Below, piece by piece: positions 8,652-17,574 of a stretch of 64,000 bases of DNA. Numbering within the stretch: position 1 is the stretch's first letter; every line of letters starts with the position of its first letter. This DNA is from Rhizobium phaseoli (GTDB lineage Bacteria; Pseudomonadota; Alphaproteobacteria; Rhizobiales; Rhizobiaceae). The notes beneath the pieces are model-generated. The model was not told the DNA's origin, ran no database searches, and worked only from the letters and a program-made list of their open reading frames with translations. Position numbers and translations under genes: made by a program. Location of the stretch: positions 88,164-152,163 of the forward strand of contig NZ_WUFT01000016.1 of NCBI RefSeq assembly GCF_010668805.1, written 5' to 3'.

Positions 8652-10165
8652 GCGAAGATACCATGCAGAAACCACCTGTGGGAGCCGGTCGCCGCATCGA
8701 CGCCGTCACCCGACCGGAAGATCCAGAAGCGCTCGCCGGCCTCATCCTCGACCACGAAATAGTCGCGCACAGCGTCGAACTCCGAGCTTCTCGTCCACCA
8801 CTCGCCAAAAATTCGCTCGGGCCCATCGGCACGCTTCACCCGGCGGCGCTTACCGCGCCAGGTGATCGATACCGGCGGATGGTCGGGCAGAAGCGCGATC
8901 ACCACGATTGGCTCCGGCCGGGCGAGAAGCCGGATCGGGCGCGGCCAGTGCAAGGCCCACGACGTGCCGGTTGCTTCGGCAACAGCGCTGACACGCTGGA
9001 CGCTGCGTTCCGGCACATCGCTTGCGACTGGCGCCATGCGATAAACCCGTTGTCCGCGATTGCCGATAACGTCGATCAGCGGCGCGATATCGACGACCTC
9101 CTCCTCGACCAGGGAGGACGCTTTTTGCGTTTCGGCGAGCGGCTCGGTCATCACGGCGACGAGCGAGAGTTTCTCGATCCCAAAACCCGGCTCGATCTTC
9201 TCGATCCGATCGTGCAAGAGCTTCGTTAGCCAAGCCACATCGCGGGCGGGCCTGGCTGTGCCGGCACGGATCGCCTGCAGGGTGTTATCGACGTTGTGAA
9301 CGAGGAGATCGGCGCGTCGGACGCCAAGGCCCTTCTTTTGAAGCGCGTCGCACAGCTGTACCACCAGCCGAGAGACATATTTGGCAATGGTCTCAGCCGC
9401 GCCGATCGGCTCGGCGAAGGCGCGGCTGACCTCGACGACGTCCATCGGCCGGATCGGCTCGATCGGCTCCGGCAGCCGCCCATGGATCTGGTCGAGGCGG
9501 CGACCGATCTCCGGGCCGAAGCGAAGCGCAAGTGGCGCCCGCGGCGTCGCCGACAGTTCACCCACCGTCTGAAACCCGAGCGTCCGCAGGCTGGTGACGA
9601 TTTCCGCTGGCAAGCGCAATGATGCGATCGGCAGACGCTCGACGAAGAGTGAGGCCTCGCCGCACGGCACGATCACGACGCCGCGATTGCTTACCGGTGA
9701 CAATGCATGGGCAGCGCCCCTGCTATCGGCGATAGCAACACGCGCGGTAAGTCCCTTGGAATGGAAGCGATTGACGATCCCCGATAGCATCAGTTGCTCG
9801 CCGCCCTGCAGGTGATCGGCACCTTCGGTGTTCATGACAATGCCGTCGGGTGCGTCCATCGCCACAATGGGCGAATATTGCGTCAGCGCCCAAAGCGTCA
9901 AGCGTTCGAGGGCGGCAGCATCCGCGATCGGATCGGCGTCGACCATCTGCAGACCTTGGACGATGGCTTGCGCCTTCGCCGCCGGCATGCCGGTATGAAT
10001 TCCGGCCAATCTGGCTTTGGCGTCGGCGGCGGCGATCCAGCGTTTGGAACCACTCTTTGCGACGACCACAAGCGGCCGCTCAGCCGAAAGCTCTCCGGTT
10101 CCATCCGCCCGCCTGATCCTCTCGATCGCGAGATCCGGAAGATAAATGGATACGACCCGTGGCAT
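8648..10165 (-). CDS. imuB: ImuB, Y-family-polymerase-like mutagenesis protein
   Basis: A 505-residue protein beginning MPRVVSIYLPDLAIERIRR, typical of ImuB, the beta-clamp-binding hub that recruits DnaE2 to lesions. The Y-family palm and finger folds are recognisable (AKARLAGIHTGMPAAKAQAI near residue 50, then LGFQTVGELSATP near 194), but the family's catalytic acidic residues are not evident, consistent with ImuB being non-catalytic. The C-terminal part is the ImuB-specific region. It overlaps the end of imuA by 86 bases in another frame and its stop overlaps the dnaE2 start. Confidence 0.9.
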   Translation of the reverse strand: MPRVVSIYLPDLAIERIRRADGTGELSAERPLVVVAKSGSKRWIAAADAKARLAGIHTGMPAAKAQAIVQGLQMVDADPIADAAALERLTLWALTQYSPIVAMDAPDGIVMNTEGADHLQGGEQLMLSGIVNRFHSKGLTARVAIADSRGAAHALSPVSNRGVVIVPCGEASLFVERLPIASLRLPAEIVTSLRTLGFQTVGELSATPRAPLALRFGPEIGRRLDQIHGRLPEPIEPIRPMDVVEVSRAFAEPIGAAETIAKYVSRLVVQLCDALQKKGLGVRRADLLVHNVDNTLQAIRAGTARPARDVAWLTKLLHDRIEKIEPGFGIEKLSLVAVMTEPLAETQKASSLVEEEVVDIAPLIDVIGNRGQRVYRMAPVASDVPERSVQRVSAVAEATGTSWALHWPRPIRLLARPEPIVVIALLPDHPPVSITWRGKRRRVKRADGPERIFGEWWTRSSEFDAVRDYFVVEDEAGERFWIFRSGDGVDAATGSHRWFLHGIFA

Positions 10166-10838
10166 CGCACGCTCCTACGATAAACTCTGCGCACTCACCC
10201 GCTTTCACCCGCATCAGTTCCAGAAGCCAGCGCGGCCGCCCGACTCCTGGAACCGGAAGCTCTTCCGACGGCAGCACGCTGACGCGCCACCTGGACGTCG
10301 ATGCTGTCGGCTGCCCGAAATCTGAAGCCTCCATCTGCCGCCGCCATCGACGAACAGCAAAACCGATCGTGCCGGTCTTTTCGGCCGCCAGTTGCAAGCG
10401 TCGCGACGCCGTCATCGGTAGTCGGACGATCTCGCCGACCACGGCGCCCAGGCCGCCGTAGCCAAGACCCTCCTCCATCGTCGCAAGAATTTCCTCTTCC
10501 CTGTCGGCTTCGGCAAAGACAACACGATCTGGGTGAGGGCCCGCTTGTGCCAGCGCGGGAAAGAAAAGGTCGGGACGCGTCATGCACCAAAGGATCGGCC
10601 CCTTCGTCCGCGCCACGATCCCGGCAACGCAAAGGGCCGCGGCCGCCCCGTCGATCGTCCCTGATCCACCGCCAGCAAATTCGTGAAGCGCACCATAGGC
10701 GAGGCCGCCGCCCGGAAGGACCGCATCTATCTCGGGGATCCCGAAGGCAAGACAGCCGGCCTTTTTTGCCGCGCTGCCTTCAAGCGAGGCAATGCGGTCG
10801 CGCAGATCGGAGATCACCCTGTTGCGGGCAGCAGTCAT
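10080..10838 (-). CDS. imuA: ImuA, SOS mutagenesis protein
   Basis: A 252-residue RecA/SulA-like protein, first gene of the SOS mutagenesis cassette. A RecA-fold core starts after AFGIPEIDAVLPGGGLAYGA (about 32-51), where the glycine-rich loop corresponds to a degenerate Walker A. It contains the ImuA-type stretch LGAVVGEIVRLPMTASRRLQ. ImuA is needed with ImuB and DnaE2 for damage-induced mutagenesis. The last 86 bases overlap imuB, an unusually long overlap; both reading frames look genuine because the imuB N-terminus is canonical. A LexA box sits 62 bases upstream. Confidence 0.88.
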   Translation of the reverse strand: MTAARNRVISDLRDRIASLEGSAAKKAGCLAFGIPEIDAVLPGGGLAYGALHEFAGGGSGTIDGAAAALCVAGIVARTKGPILWCMTRPDLFFPALAQAGPHPDRVVFAEADREEEILATMEEGLGYGGLGAVVGEIVRLPMTASRRLQLAAEKTGTIGFAVRRWRRQMEASDFGQPTASTSRWRVSVLPSEELPVPGVGRPRWLLELMRVKAGECAEFIVGACDATGRIHLSSGSRDREDQAGGWNRRAFG

Positions 10839-10900
10839 CGTTCACGGGCCCCTTTCAGGTCGTGTTTCTAGAGCCGACATCATGTCGTTCAAATGCAGAT

Positions 10901-10915
10901 GTTCTTTATCTGTTC
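10901..10915 (-). promoter_or_regulatory. LexA (SOS) box of the imuA-imuB-dnaE2 operon
   Basis: GTTCTTTATCTGTTC is a perfect match to the alphaproteobacterial LexA operator GTTC-N7-GTTC. It lies 62 bases upstream of the imuA start. A further GTTC at 10887-10890 is out of register. This places the whole cassette under SOS repression. Confidence 0.88.
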
Positions 10916-11231
10916 CGTAATGATGAAAGAGTCAATCAACCCGAAATAGGAATTTTATCCGTTTATTTTAGGAAGTCGGCAGATTCGCTTGCGGAATCAA
11001 GGATGTCGGCAACCTGCAGTGCTGGTCGATCCTGCCAGAATATTTCTGGGCCTGTGCCTACCGCTGCCGGTTGGCACACGACTTCGGTCGGCAGCGATGG
11101 CAGTAATATTCACCTGGGACAGTCGCCAATCTCGGCGTTGCCAACCGGGCCGCCGCCGTTCTCGTCTGCACGCTGCGCGGCGATTGACGGCGCATCCGGT
11201 CTTGATCTTTGCTAATCAAAAAATCATTTGA

Positions 11232-11256
11232 ATGCTATCTATTTTGATGCTATCTA
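11232..11256 (+). promoter_or_regulatory. Direct repeat before the marR gene, possible operator
   Basis: The 10-base word ATGCTATCTA occurs at 11232-11241 and 11247-11256, start to start 15 bases apart, ending 7 bases before the ATG. A regulator site or core promoter for the efflux operon is plausible. The role is inferred from position only. Confidence 0.4.
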
Positions 11257-11263
11257 AATCGCT

Positions 11264-11740
11264 ATGGAATCACCTCCCTCTCTTGAGCGGGTCTTCACCG
11301 CGAAACTCCTGTCGACCGGGCGACAATGGCGCCGTGCTGTCGACAATGCCTTGAGCTCCCACGGCATCTCGGAAGCTTGCGCGGCGCCGCTGGTCTGGAT
11401 CGGGCGGTTGGGCGGTGGTGTGCGCCAAGTTGTGCTGGCAAATCATGTCGGCATTGAAGGGCCTTCGCTGGTCAGGCTCCTCGATCAGCTAGAGGCGCTC
11501 AACCTTGTTGTCCGCAAGGATGATCCGATCGACAGACGAGCAAAGGGTCTCTGGCTGACCGAGGAGGGCGAAAGCCTCGCAACCCGCATGGAGGCAGTTC
11601 TCGACGATCTGCGCAGCAGGATTCTCGAGAAGGTCAGTGAAGCCGACCTCGAGGCGGCGGTCCGCGTTCTGCAGGCCTTCGAAGAAATTAGCCCGTCGCA
11701 GGTTGCGGCGGTTACACAGCAGTTTGAGGAAACGTCGTGA
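11264..11740 (+). CDS. MarR-family transcriptional regulator
   Basis: A 158-residue MarR-type regulator. The winged helix-turn-helix runs roughly 35-105 and includes NHVGIEGPSLVRLLDQLEAL and the wing with the D-x-R-DRR-like signature DDPIDRRAKGLWLTEEGE. The terminal helices form the dimer interface. MarR proteins typically repress an adjacent efflux operon and respond to phenolic or other aromatic ligands. Its stop overlaps the start of the FUSC transporter (GTGA), so it is the first gene of the operon and likely self-regulating. No clear Shine-Dalgarno precedes the ATG. Confidence 0.88.
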   Translation: MESPPSLERVFTAKLLSTGRQWRRAVDNALSSHGISEACAAPLVWIGRLGGGVRQVVLANHVGIEGPSLVRLLDQLEALNLVVRKDDPIDRRAKGLWLTEEGESLATRMEAVLDDLRSRILEKVSEADLEAAVRVLQAFEEISPSQVAAVTQQFEETS

Positions 11741-13806
11741 CTCTTCCCTCCTGGCGGGATTGGCTCTTCTCCGCAAAGGCCTTTCTCGCCTCCATGCTCG
11801 CCCTTTTCGTTGCCTTATCTCTCGACCTGCCGCGGCCCTATTGGGCCATGGCCGCCGTTTACGTCGTTGCCAATCCGCTGGCTGGGGCAACCAGTTCGAA
11901 GGGCCTCTACCGCGCGCTCGGCACGCTGCTTGGCGCAAGTGCGGCCGTCTTTTTCGTACCACTCCTCGTCAACGCGCCGGAGCTTTTGAGCATCGTCGTC
12001 GCGCTCTGGACCGGCACACTGCTCTTCATCTCGATGCTGGATCGTTCCTCGCGCAGCTATGTCTTCATGCTGGCTGGCTACACCCTGCCGCTGATCGCGC
12101 TACCGTCAGTCGGTTCACCTGATACCATCTTCGAGACAGCCCTTGCGCGCTCCGAGGAGATTGTCATCGGGATCATCTGTGCCAGTATCGTCAGCGCTGT
12201 CGTCTTCCCGATCAGCGTCCGCAGCGCGTTAGGCCAGCGTATCGCCACATGGCTTGACGATGCCGGTGGCTGGGCAACCGATATTTTGCGCGGCGAGGGC
12301 GCGACGCCGGCAACGCCGCTCAAGCGGCAGAGGCTCGCTGCGGACGTGAGCGGTCTCGACCTCATTATCAGCCAGCTCGGCTATGATGCAGGCAGCCGCG
12401 ATGTCGTGCGCCATTCGCGCGAGTTGCGCGGTCGTCTCCTCATGCTACTGCCACTGTTCTCCTCGCTCGCAGACCGGCTTCATGCACTGAAGACCGAGCG
12501 CGAGACGCTTCCTAAAGATCTGATCTGCCTGCTGAACGAGGTCGCCGACTGGCTGAAGCTCGGCGCGAAATCTCAGGCCGGGGACGACGCTGAAAAGCTG
12601 ACGCAGCGTATCGAACGCCTCCGCAAGGGCTACCCGGATCGCCGCTGGGGCGATCTGCTGCTTTCAAGCGCGTTGGCGCGACTGAAAGAGATCGTCGATC
12701 TGTGGCAGGATTGCCTGACGCTGCGCGACGAAATCACGAGCGGCAAACATCCTGGCCCGTGGCGACCGGCCTTTCGCCATCGCGAGATCGTTGCCAGCAA
12801 CCGCCATTTCGACTACGCGCTGCTCGCTCTTCAAGCCGGTGCCGTCGTCGCCGGCATTCTCATTGCCTGCGCCTTCTGGATCTTCAGCGGTTGGCAGAAT
12901 GGTGCGGGCTTCGTCACCATGGCTGCAGTTGCCTGTTCCTTCTTCGCAGCGCTCGACCGGCCTGCGCCCTTCATCACCTCGATGTTCATCTGGTGCGGCA
13001 TCAGCATTGTCATCTCCTTCGTCTACATTTTCGCCATCCTGCCGATGGTCAACAGCTACGAGTTGCTGGTTTTGGTCTTCGCTCCGCCCTTCCTGCTGCT
13101 TGGGCTGATGATCCCCAAGCCGCAATTCAACATGCTGGCGATGCTCCTGACCGTAAACAGCGCCTCCTTCATCGCGCTGCAGGACCGCTATACGTCCGAT
13201 TTCACCACCTTCACCAATGAAGCGATCGCAGCCCTTGCCGGGATCGGTTTCGCGTTGGTCTGGACGCTGATTTCCCGCCCATTCGGCGCAGAACTCGCCG
13301 CCTGGCGCCTCGTGCGCGCCGGCTGGACCGATCTTGCCGAGACGGCAGCCGGCGAGCGCCGCGCCGACCACGAGCGGCTTTCCGGGCGCATTCTCGATCG
13401 CCTCGGCCAGCTGGTTCCGCGTCTTGCCGTCGTCGAGGACCGCGAATTGAAGAAGGTGGACGGCTTCGCCGAAGTGCGAATTGGCTTCAACGTGCTGATG
13501 CTTCAAGGCGAGCGCAAGGGACTGCATGGCGCGAGCGCCGCATCGCTCAGCTCGGTTCTCTGCGGCATTGCCGATCTCTACCACGGCCGTATCGCGGCCG
13601 GTCGGGCGCTCGACCCACAGTATCCCTTGCGTCAATCGATCGACGACAGCCTCAAAATCATCGCGCTCGAAGACGGGACGCGCGGCGCCGACAGCATCGA
13701 CGCCCTCGTCGGCCTCAGACGCGCCCTTTTCCCTGACGCAGCCCCGCCAACAAGCTGGCAGGCGGCCGAGGCTGCGTTGCAACTCCTCCCGCTTGCCGCT
13801 GAGTAA
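11737..13806 (+). CDS. FUSC-family (AaeB-like) efflux transporter
   Basis: A 689-residue inner-membrane protein of the fusaric-acid-resistance / aromatic acid exporter family. It has two membrane blocks of about five to six helices (residues about 10-170 and 365-520). The first carries the family phrase DLPRPYWAMAAVYVVANPLAGAT. Long cytoplasmic stretches (about 180-360 and 530-689) follow each block. The start is GTG, overlapping the MarR stop. Together with the DUF1656 and HlyD proteins it forms a complete AaeXAB-type pump that would export aromatic acids or plant phenolics. Confidence 0.9.
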   Translation: MTLPSWRDWLFSAKAFLASMLALFVALSLDLPRPYWAMAAVYVVANPLAGATSSKGLYRALGTLLGASAAVFFVPLLVNAPELLSIVVALWTGTLLFISMLDRSSRSYVFMLAGYTLPLIALPSVGSPDTIFETALARSEEIVIGIICASIVSAVVFPISVRSALGQRIATWLDDAGGWATDILRGEGATPATPLKRQRLAADVSGLDLIISQLGYDAGSRDVVRHSRELRGRLLMLLPLFSSLADRLHALKTERETLPKDLICLLNEVADWLKLGAKSQAGDDAEKLTQRIERLRKGYPDRRWGDLLLSSALARLKEIVDLWQDCLTLRDEITSGKHPGPWRPAFRHREIVASNRHFDYALLALQAGAVVAGILIACAFWIFSGWQNGAGFVTMAAVACSFFAALDRPAPFITSMFIWCGISIVISFVYIFAILPMVNSYELLVLVFAPPFLLLGLMIPKPQFNMLAMLLTVNSASFIALQDRYTSDFTTFTNEAIAALAGIGFALVWTLISRPFGAELAAWRLVRAGWTDLAETAAGERRADHERLSGRILDRLGQLVPRLAVVEDRELKKVDGFAEVRIGFNVLMLQGERKGLHGASAASLSSVLCGIADLYHGRIAAGRALDPQYPLRQSIDDSLKIIALEDGTRGADSIDALVGLRRALFPDAAPPTSWQAAEAALQLLPLAAE

Positions 13807-13812
13807 TTTGTC

Positions 13813-14022
13813 ATGCCTGCAGAATTTGACGTTTACGGCGTCTATGTCCCGCGCCTCCTTGTTCTCATGGTGCTGAGCCTGCTGCTGATCATCGTCATCA
13901 GACGGGCCCTTGCCTGGCTCGGTGCCTATTCCCTCCTTTGGCACCGCGGTCTCTTCGACCTTGCCCTTTACGTGCTCGTCCTCGGAACCCTTTCCTCATT
14001 CACTCGCTGGTATTTCGTATGA
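13813..14022 (+). CDS. DUF1656 (AaeX-like) small membrane protein
   Basis: A 69-residue protein with two predicted membrane helices (about 12-34 and 45-65) and an N-terminal FDVYGVYVPRLLV segment characteristic of DUF1656/AaeX. It lies 6 bases after the FUSC gene, and its stop codon overlaps the start of the HlyD gene. Members occur almost always between FUSC and HlyD genes. The exact role in the pump is unknown. Confidence 0.85.
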   Translation: MPAEFDVYGVYVPRLLVLMVLSLLLIIVIRRALAWLGAYSLLWHRGLFDLALYVLVLGTLSSFTRWYFV

Positions 14023-14882
14023 ACTCCCTTAAATTCGTTGGCCGCCTCATCGTCACCCTTTCCATAGTCATCGCCGCAGTCTTCGTCGGCCGCGGGCTTT
14101 GGGGCCACTACATGGAAGAACCCTGGACGCGCGATGCGCGCCTGCGCGCCGATGTCGTGGGCATAGCGCCCGATGTGTCCGGCCTCGTCAGCGACGTTCT
14201 CGTGACCGATAACCAGACCGTCAAGAAGGGCGATATCCTCTTCCGCGTCGACCGCGAACGTTTCTCGATCGCGCTTGCCCAGTCGGAAGCAGCGCTGGAT
14301 GGAAGCAAGGCGGCTCTCGACCAGACGCACCGCGAGCGCGAGCGACAGGAACGGCTCGGCGATGCAGCATCCCTGCAACAGAAGGAACAAGCTCGCACGG
14401 CCGAAGAACAAGCCGAGGCCGCCTTCCGCCAGGCAACCGCCAACCGCGATCTTGCTGCGCTCAATCGCGAACGCTCGCAGATCAAGGCGACGGTCAACGG
14501 AACGGTCTCCAATCTCAGCCTGCGCCCGGGCGACTATGTCAGCGCCGGAACCGCCAAGATTGCCTTGATCGACACGGACTCGCTGCGTGTCGAAGGCTAT
14601 TTCGAGGAAACCAAGCTGCCGCGCATCCACCCCGGCGACAAGGTTTCGATTCACCTGATGGGCCAGTCCCAGAGCCTTCAGGGCCATGTCGAAAGCATCG
14701 CAACCGGCATCGAGGACCGCGAACGCACCGCAGGCACCGGCCTGCTCGCCAACATCAACCCCACCTTCAGCTGGGTGCGCCTTGCCCAGCGCGTGCCAGT
14801 GCGCATCAGCATCGACAATGTGCCAGACGATGTCCGGCTGATTGCAGGTCTGACGGCGACGGTCGAGGTGGGCAAGAGTTGA
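14019..14882 (+). CDS. HlyD-family periplasmic adaptor (AaeA-like)
   Basis: A 287-residue membrane-fusion protein that would link the FUSC inner-membrane pump to an outer-membrane channel. An N-terminal anchor helix (about 5-27) is followed by a biotinyl-lipoyl half-motif (DVSGLVSDVLVTDNQTVKKG), a helical hairpin rich in Q/E/R (about 90-150), then the second lipoyl half (IKATVNGTVSNLSLRPGDYV) and a beta-barrel. The start at 14019 was chosen because the ATG overlaps the DUF1656 stop (ATGA) and directly precedes the signal anchor MNSLKFVGRLIVTLS. Confidence 0.88.
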   Translation: MNSLKFVGRLIVTLSIVIAAVFVGRGLWGHYMEEPWTRDARLRADVVGIAPDVSGLVSDVLVTDNQTVKKGDILFRVDRERFSIALAQSEAALDGSKAALDQTHRERERQERLGDAASLQQKEQARTAEEQAEAAFRQATANRDLAALNRERSQIKATVNGTVSNLSLRPGDYVSAGTAKIALIDTDSLRVEGYFEETKLPRIHPGDKVSIHLMGQSQSLQGHVESIATGIEDRERTAGTGLLANINPTFSWVRLAQRVPVRISIDNVPDDVRLIAGLTATVEVGKS

Positions 14883-15118
14883 CAGAGAGTTCGAGCGCTG
14901 GCGGCAGATCTAACCATTCGTCAATTGAGGGCGATCAGACCTGATACCAGCAGTTCGACCTTCAAATCGCCGAAACTCAACGAGGCCGCCTTCGTGCTGA
15001 TCGCGAAGTGAACCACGCGCTGCTCGGTTGGCTTCAGACATCACTCCCGCGATCGAGAGGGAGATCCAAGGTGCGCGCAGACAGCAATGCGCTCGCTTAA
15101 ACGGCCACAGCCATAGGA

Positions 15119-16267
15119 TCATATTTCCGTCGCAAGGCGACGCCTTATTGCTCTCGCGATTGCGCGCCCCTGAACTTTTGCACTTCCAATATCGCCAATA
15201 ATGCTCGCTCGCATGCCGATAAAATAAAGCCCGGGAAGATGCGATAATTGTTGCGCTCCATTGATCAGGGTTCGGCCCTGTTTATCTAGCAGATCGAGGT
15301 TGCCGACGATTCGTTCGAGATCAGACGCGTACCCCGTCGCCGAAATAACGATATCTGGCAAGCAGGCTTGACCGTCTTTGAAATAGACGTGATCCTCGTC
15401 AAACGATTGCACTTCGGGCAGGACCTTTATTGTCCCCGCTTTGATTGCCTTTACGGCGCCATCATCTGATCCCAGTGCTGTACCTTCTTTCAGCCGGGTT
15501 GCGCCGCCGGTCAACGGCTTTCCTATACCAAATCGCTTCAGGTCGCCGAAAGCCACATAGCTCGTGGCGACCAGTGCTGCATCGACCAGTCGCGTGGGAA
15601 AGTAGGCTAGCAAGGGGGAAAGCCGATGGACGGTTACACCGAAAACGCGCTTTGGCACGAGCGTCGGGCTATGTCTTGACGACAGCCAAAGAGCGGCCGT
15701 ATTTTGCTTCGCCAGATGATTAAGGATATCAAATCCAGAATTCCCGGATCCGACGACAAGAACGCGTTTCCCATCATAATCGCGAGGGCTGCCAAACTCC
15801 GCCGCATGGATGACCTTGCCTTTGAAACGTTCAAGGCCAGTCCAGGCAGGTATGATTGGTTTGCGGTCTCGGCCCGTCGCGATGACAATGTTCCGGGCTA
15901 TGACCGTCCCTTTGTTCGTCGCAAGTTGATAAACTCCGTCGCTGATCGATATGTGATCGACCTCCACCCCAAATTCGATTGGCATCGATTCTTTGGCAAC
16001 GAAGTCTTCAAGGTGGGCGACCACTGCATCGCGCTTTGGAAACGCCGGCGTCCCTACTGGATATCGCATGCTCGGCAAGTAAGAAAGATCCCGGTGAGTA
16101 TTGAGCGTGAGCTGAGGATGCCTCGCACGCCATTGATCACCAACTCGGCTCGCCCTCTCGAATATCCGTGGGAATATTCCAACTTGCCGCAATTCGAAAG
16201 CGGCAATCAAACCGGCCGTACCGGCGCCCACGACTACGGTGGATTCAGTCTCACTTGTTGGTATCAC
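15119..16267 (-). CDS. FAD-dependent flavin monooxygenase / NAD(P)-binding oxidoreductase
   Basis: A 382-residue two-dinucleotide-binding-domain flavoprotein. The FAD Rossmann motif VVVGAGTAGLIAAFEL is at residues 11-26, and a second NAD(P)H motif VLVVGSGNSGFDILN is near 167. IVIATGRDRKP and ISATGYASD are the two ATG motifs of this superfamily. The layout resembles bacterial YUCCA-like and Baeyer-Villiger-type monooxygenases. The substrate is unknown. It is divergently transcribed from the DUF2156 gene across a 77-base gap, which suggests shared control. Confidence 0.8.
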   Translation of the reverse strand: MIPTSETESTVVVGAGTAGLIAAFELRQVGIFPRIFERASRVGDQWRARHPQLTLNTHRDLSYLPSMRYPVGTPAFPKRDAVVAHLEDFVAKESMPIEFGVEVDHISISDGVYQLATNKGTVIARNIVIATGRDRKPIIPAWTGLERFKGKVIHAAEFGSPRDYDGKRVLVVGSGNSGFDILNHLAKQNTAALWLSSRHSPTLVPKRVFGVTVHRLSPLLAYFPTRLVDAALVATSYVAFGDLKRFGIGKPLTGGATRLKEGTALGSDDGAVKAIKAGTIKVLPEVQSFDEDHVYFKDGQACLPDIVISATGYASDLERIVGNLDLLDKQGRTLINGAQQLSHLPGLYFIGMRASIIGDIGSAKVQGRAIARAIRRRLATEI

Positions 16268-16344
16268 GATATATCCAGTTGATTCTTATTGACATTCTTT
16301 TAGAACCCATCGACGGTACAAAACTCCGACTTGAAATGTTCTGA

Positions 16345-17382
16345 ATGGCGCACCTGAGAAACTTTATCGATTCCTGTCTTGATCGGAGCATACCCGCAAT
16401 ACCGTCGCCAAACCTGACGGTCGAACAGCGGCTGTCACTTTGTCGCCAGTACGGCGATTTTTCATTGGCCTACTCCACGGCGGTTCAGCCTGATCTTAAC
16501 CACTTTGGCGATGAACACGGCTACATCGCCTACGCTACAAAAATGGGTCATGTTTTTGCGCTCGGTGATCCAATCGCGAGCCCAGACCGAAAGGCCCATT
16601 ACATCGCGCAATTCATCGCCCGATCCGGAAAGCCTTGTTTCGTTCAAGTTCACGCTCCAACCGCCGCGGAGCTTGCATCGCACGGTTATCGTCTTAATCA
16701 AATGGGTAAAGACAGCGCCCTTCCATTGCCGACCCACTCGTTCAAGGGGAAACGCAATGAAACTCTCCGTTATTCCGAACGTTGGCTGAATAAGAACGGC
16801 TATTTTATACACGAGTGCGGAGATGGCGAATTCGCTCCTGAGCTTTCGAAGATTTCTGACGATTGGCGCGCTGGAAGAATCGTTCGGCGCCGCGAGATGC
16901 GGTTTTTGAACCGACCATTTCGTCTGTCCCTAACGCCCGGCATGCGGCGGTTTGTTCTTTTGTCACCCCATTCAAAGCCAATCGCACTGCTCGATTTCGA
17001 CCCACTCTTTCGTGACGGCAAAGCCGTGGGGTACACGGCAGCTTTCAAGCGAAAAATCCCGGGCACAACAGCACATGCTGAAATCGGGCTCACGAAATAT
17101 GCCGCCGATCGTTTTAGACAAGAAGGATCCGAGATCATGACTCTCGGCTTGTCGCCGCTGGCGGGCGTCGAGAAAAGCCAATTTCTCGAGAGCACCGTTT
17201 GGCGTTACCTCTATCAGCGCGCCTTCCTGTCGCCGCTGGTTAACCGCCGGATCTTCAACGTTCAGGGCCAAGCTGCATTCAAACGCAGGTTTCACGGCAA
17301 TGAGATTCAAACTTACATTGCCTTCAAACGGGGGACGCCAACGGAAACTCTGGCGCTGTTGCGGCTGCTGAAGACCTTTTAG
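16345..17382 (+). CDS. DUF2156 (phosphatidylglycerol lysyltransferase C-terminal-like) protein
   Basis: A 345-residue protein matching the soluble GNAT-like domain of MprF/LPG synthases (DUF2156). It has FSLAYSTAVQPDLNHFGDEHG near residue 36, then GHVFALGDPIASP, and the motif HAEIGLTKYAADRFRQEGSE near 247. It lacks the large N-terminal flippase membrane domain of full MprF. DUF2156 proteins transfer aminoacyl groups from tRNA to lipids or related acceptors, so a membrane-lipid modification role is possible but not shown. Confidence 0.75.
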   Translation: MAHLRNFIDSCLDRSIPAIPSPNLTVEQRLSLCRQYGDFSLAYSTAVQPDLNHFGDEHGYIAYATKMGHVFALGDPIASPDRKAHYIAQFIARSGKPCFVQVHAPTAAELASHGYRLNQMGKDSALPLPTHSFKGKRNETLRYSERWLNKNGYFIHECGDGEFAPELSKISDDWRAGRIVRRREMRFLNRPFRLSLTPGMRRFVLLSPHSKPIALLDFDPLFRDGKAVGYTAAFKRKIPGTTAHAEIGLTKYAADRFRQEGSEIMTLGLSPLAGVEKSQFLESTVWRYLYQRAFLSPLVNRRIFNVQGQAAFKRRFHGNEIQTYIAFKRGTPTETLALLRLLKTF

Positions 17383-17574
17383 CAGACGAGATTGTCTTTG
17401 TGTCCGCCTGTGGGAGGATCGGCGATGGTCGTGACGACAGCGAGACGCGGTCTCTTCAATCACTTGCCACACGGTCCAAGCATCCGACTCCGTCGTCGTT
17501 GGAATGTGGCGCCTCAGAAACCGCCATGCCATGCGGCAACGCCCGCAAAAGTCTCAGTGCGGTATCGGCGTGGC

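Larger units (their letters stand above)
10839..11263. other. Intergenic region between imuA and the marR gene
   Basis: About 425 bases holding the divergent imuA and marR promoter regions. It contains the LexA box at 10901-10915 and, at the other end, a repeated word just before the MarR gene. On the minus strand 10980-11060 can be read as EIFWQDRPALQVADILDS, which may be a gene relic, but no family was recognised. Confidence 0.5.

Noticed and set aside
10301..11215. A 304-codon plus-strand frame across imuA and the LexA box
   Set aside because: It runs opposite to imuA, is Arg/Ser/Pro-rich, and includes the regulatory region; a shadow frame.
12664..13944. A 426-codon minus-strand frame opposite the FUSC gene
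   Set aside because: It is antisense to a well-supported transporter and has the Glu/Gly/His/Arg-rich composition of a shadow frame in high-GC DNA; no family likeness or ribosome site.
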